A DNA stretch of 6,635 nt from Pusillimonas sp. UBA6240 (lineage in GTDB: Bacteria; Pseudomonadota; Gammaproteobacteria; Burkholderiales; Burkholderiaceae_B): the NCBI GenBank assembly GCA_002441445.1, contig DJWC01000165.1, positions 1-6,635 of the forward strand, given 5' to 3'. Below are positions 5,821-6,635 of the stretch, piece after piece. How positions within the stretch are numbered: the first letter of the stretch is position 1; each line of letters begins with the position of its first letter. The translations under genes were made by a program, and so were the position numbers. The notes below the pieces were generated by a model. That model made no database searches, was not told the origin of the DNA, and worked only from the letters and a program-made list of their open reading frames with translations.

Positions 5821-5848
5821 GCGTGCAAAGCATTAATGCTTTGCACGC
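5821..5848. repeat. Perfect 28-bp palindrome between nrdB and the histone-like gene
   Basis: The half-site GCGTGCAAAGCATT is followed directly by its exact reverse complement, with no spacer. It begins 37 bp after the nrdB stop on the minus strand. As RNA it gives a 12-bp stem with a TTAA loop, which could end or stabilise the nrdB transcript, but only TT follows on the minus strand, so it is a weak intrinsic terminator at best. As DNA it is long enough for a dimeric regulator. The AT-rich centre (ATTAAT) is the best -10-like hexamer in the gap, though no good -35 accompanies it. Confidence 0.7.
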
Positions 5849-5885
5849 CTAGAGTCTAACGTAAGCTCATGCTCTATTCCAAGCA

Positions 5886-6635
5886 TTATTCCCAGCTTAA
5901 TGCCCCACCGGTCTGATATTCAATAACACGTGTCTCAAAAAAGTTGCGTTCTTTCTTCAGATCGATCATCTCGGCCATCCATGGAAATGGATTTTCTTCT
6001 TGCGCGAACAAGGGCTCGAGACCGATTTGCTGGCAGCGCCGATTGGCGATGAAGCGCAGATAAGACTTGAACATCGATGCGTTCAAACCCAGCACGCCGC
6101 GCGGCATCGTGTCCTCAGCGTAAGCATATTCAAGGTCTACAGCCTGTTTGAACAGATCGCGCAGCTCTTCGCGGAACTCGGCCGTCCAGAGATGCGGGTT
6201 CTCGAGCTTGATGGTGTTGATCAGATCGATGCCGAAATTGCAGTGCATGGATTCATCGCGCAGGATGTACATGTACTGCTCCGCGGCGCCTGTCATTTTG
6301 TTCTGGCGGCCCAACGCAAGTATTTGCGTAAAACCAACATAAAAGAACAAGCCTTCCATCAAGCATGCGAAAACGATCAGCGATTTGAGCAGGGTCTGAT
6401 CGGCTTGAGGCGTGCCGGTCTTGAAGTTGGGGTCGGCGATGACATCGATGAACGGGATCAGGAATTCGTCTTTGGCGCGGATGGACGGCACCTCGTTGTA
6501 GGCGTTGAAGATCTCCGCTTCATCCAGATCCAGGCTTTCGACGATGTATTGATAAGCATGGGTGTGTATGGCTTCTTCGAACGCCTGGCGCAGCAGGAAC
6601 TGGCGGCATTCGGGCGCCGTGATGTGGCGGTAGGT
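5886..6635 (-). CDS. nrdB: Ribonucleotide reductase class Ia beta subunit NrdB (5' part outside window)
   Basis: The frame is open to the right edge, so the N-terminus lies outside; 249 residues are present, starting TYRHITAPECRQFLLRQ. NrdB holds the diiron-tyrosyl radical cofactor that lets NrdA reduce ribonucleoside diphosphates to dNTP precursors. Metal and radical residues are visible with E. coli spacing: EAIHTHAY supplies Glu (6573-6575), His (6564-6566) and the radical Tyr (6552-6554), matching Glu115, His118 and Tyr122. MEGLFFYVGF supplies the Glu equivalent to Glu204, and RDESMHCNFG supplies Glu and His equivalent to Glu238 and His241, with the same 34-residue spacing from Glu204. 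The first metal ligand (Asp84 equivalent) is beyond the edge. The C-terminus ENPFPWMAEM...GGALSWE ends in the tail used for NrdA docking. The GTG at 6491 is internal, not a start. nrdA would be expected upstream, outside the window. Confidence 0.95.
   Translation of the reverse strand, partial: TYRHITAPECRQFLLRQAFEEAIHTHAYQYIVESLDLDEAEIFNAYNEVPSIRAKDEFLIPFIDVIADPNFKTGTPQADQTLLKSLIVFACLMEGLFFYVGFTQILALGRQNKMTGAAEQYMYILRDESMHCNFGIDLINTIKLENPHLWTAEFREELRDLFKQAVDLEYAYAEDTMPRGVLGLNASMFKSYLRFIANRRCQQIGLEPLFAQEENPFPWMAEMIDLKKERNFFETRVIEYQTGGALSWE

Noticed and set aside
5120..5836. Long plus-strand frame opposite the histone-like gene, predicting a very hydrophobic Ala/Phe/Leu repeat protein
   Set aside because: It is the exact mirror of the KKAxA coding repeats (AAG/AAA-GCN read in reverse gives Phe/Leu/Ala) and has no ribosome-binding site; its end past the histone start is chance.
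5731..5885. Sigma-70 promoter for the histone-like gene
   Set aside because: Hexamers such as ATTAAT (5832-5837, minus strand) were tested by eye, but no -35 with acceptable match and 16-18 bp spacing was found, so no promoter is annotated.
6489..6491. GTG as a possible start of a 201-residue NrdB
   Set aside because: The frame continues to the window edge with essential NrdB residues (EAIHTHAY) upstream, so this GTG is internal.

Overview
The window is a GC-rich chromosomal segment, most likely from a betaproteobacterium of the Burkholderiales and probably the Alcaligenaceae (Bordetella/Achromobacter-like). This rests on the accC-prmA-zinc-ribbon (DUF3426)-PfkB kinase order and on a lysine/alanine-repeat histone H1-like protein of the Bordetella BpH1 type beside nrdB. 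The assignment comes from gene content and remembered family resemblance, not from a search. Most of the window is core housekeeping sequence. I see no insertion sequence, phage, CRISPR, toxin-antitoxin or tRNA/rRNA signal.

Left half, plus strand (1-4300). The window opens inside accC (biotin carboxylase). After a 63-bp gap carrying a perfect GC-rich hairpin comes prmA (ribosomal protein L11 methyltransferase). A membrane protein with an N-terminal zinc ribbon (DUF3426 type) follows after 11 bp, and a PfkB-family sugar/nucleoside kinase follows after 8 bp. These three are packed like an operon. A 60-bp gap and a strong Shine-Dalgarno lead to a glycine-zipper outer-membrane lipoprotein (SlyB/17-kDa antigen type).

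Right half, minus strand (4350-6635). Transcription converges at about 4300-4350, where a GC hairpin sits between the lipoprotein and yggT. Reading leftward from the right edge, the minus strand carries nrdB (class Ia ribonucleotide reductase beta subunit, 5' end outside the window), a 155-bp gap, the histone H1-like gene, a textbook intrinsic terminator, then yggT. The nrdB-histone gap holds a perfect 28-bp palindrome and, 5 bp away, a 13-bp interrupted inverted repeat in the presumed histone leader.

The genes cover fatty-acid precursor synthesis (accC), ribosome modification (prmA), nucleoside/sugar phosphorylation, envelope structure, dNTP synthesis (nrdB) and nucleoid packaging (histone-like protein). 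I found no convincing undescribed multi-gene system. The parts most worth a second look are the structured gap upstream of the histone gene, the pentapeptide array within it, and the uncharacterised zinc-ribbon membrane protein next to prmA.
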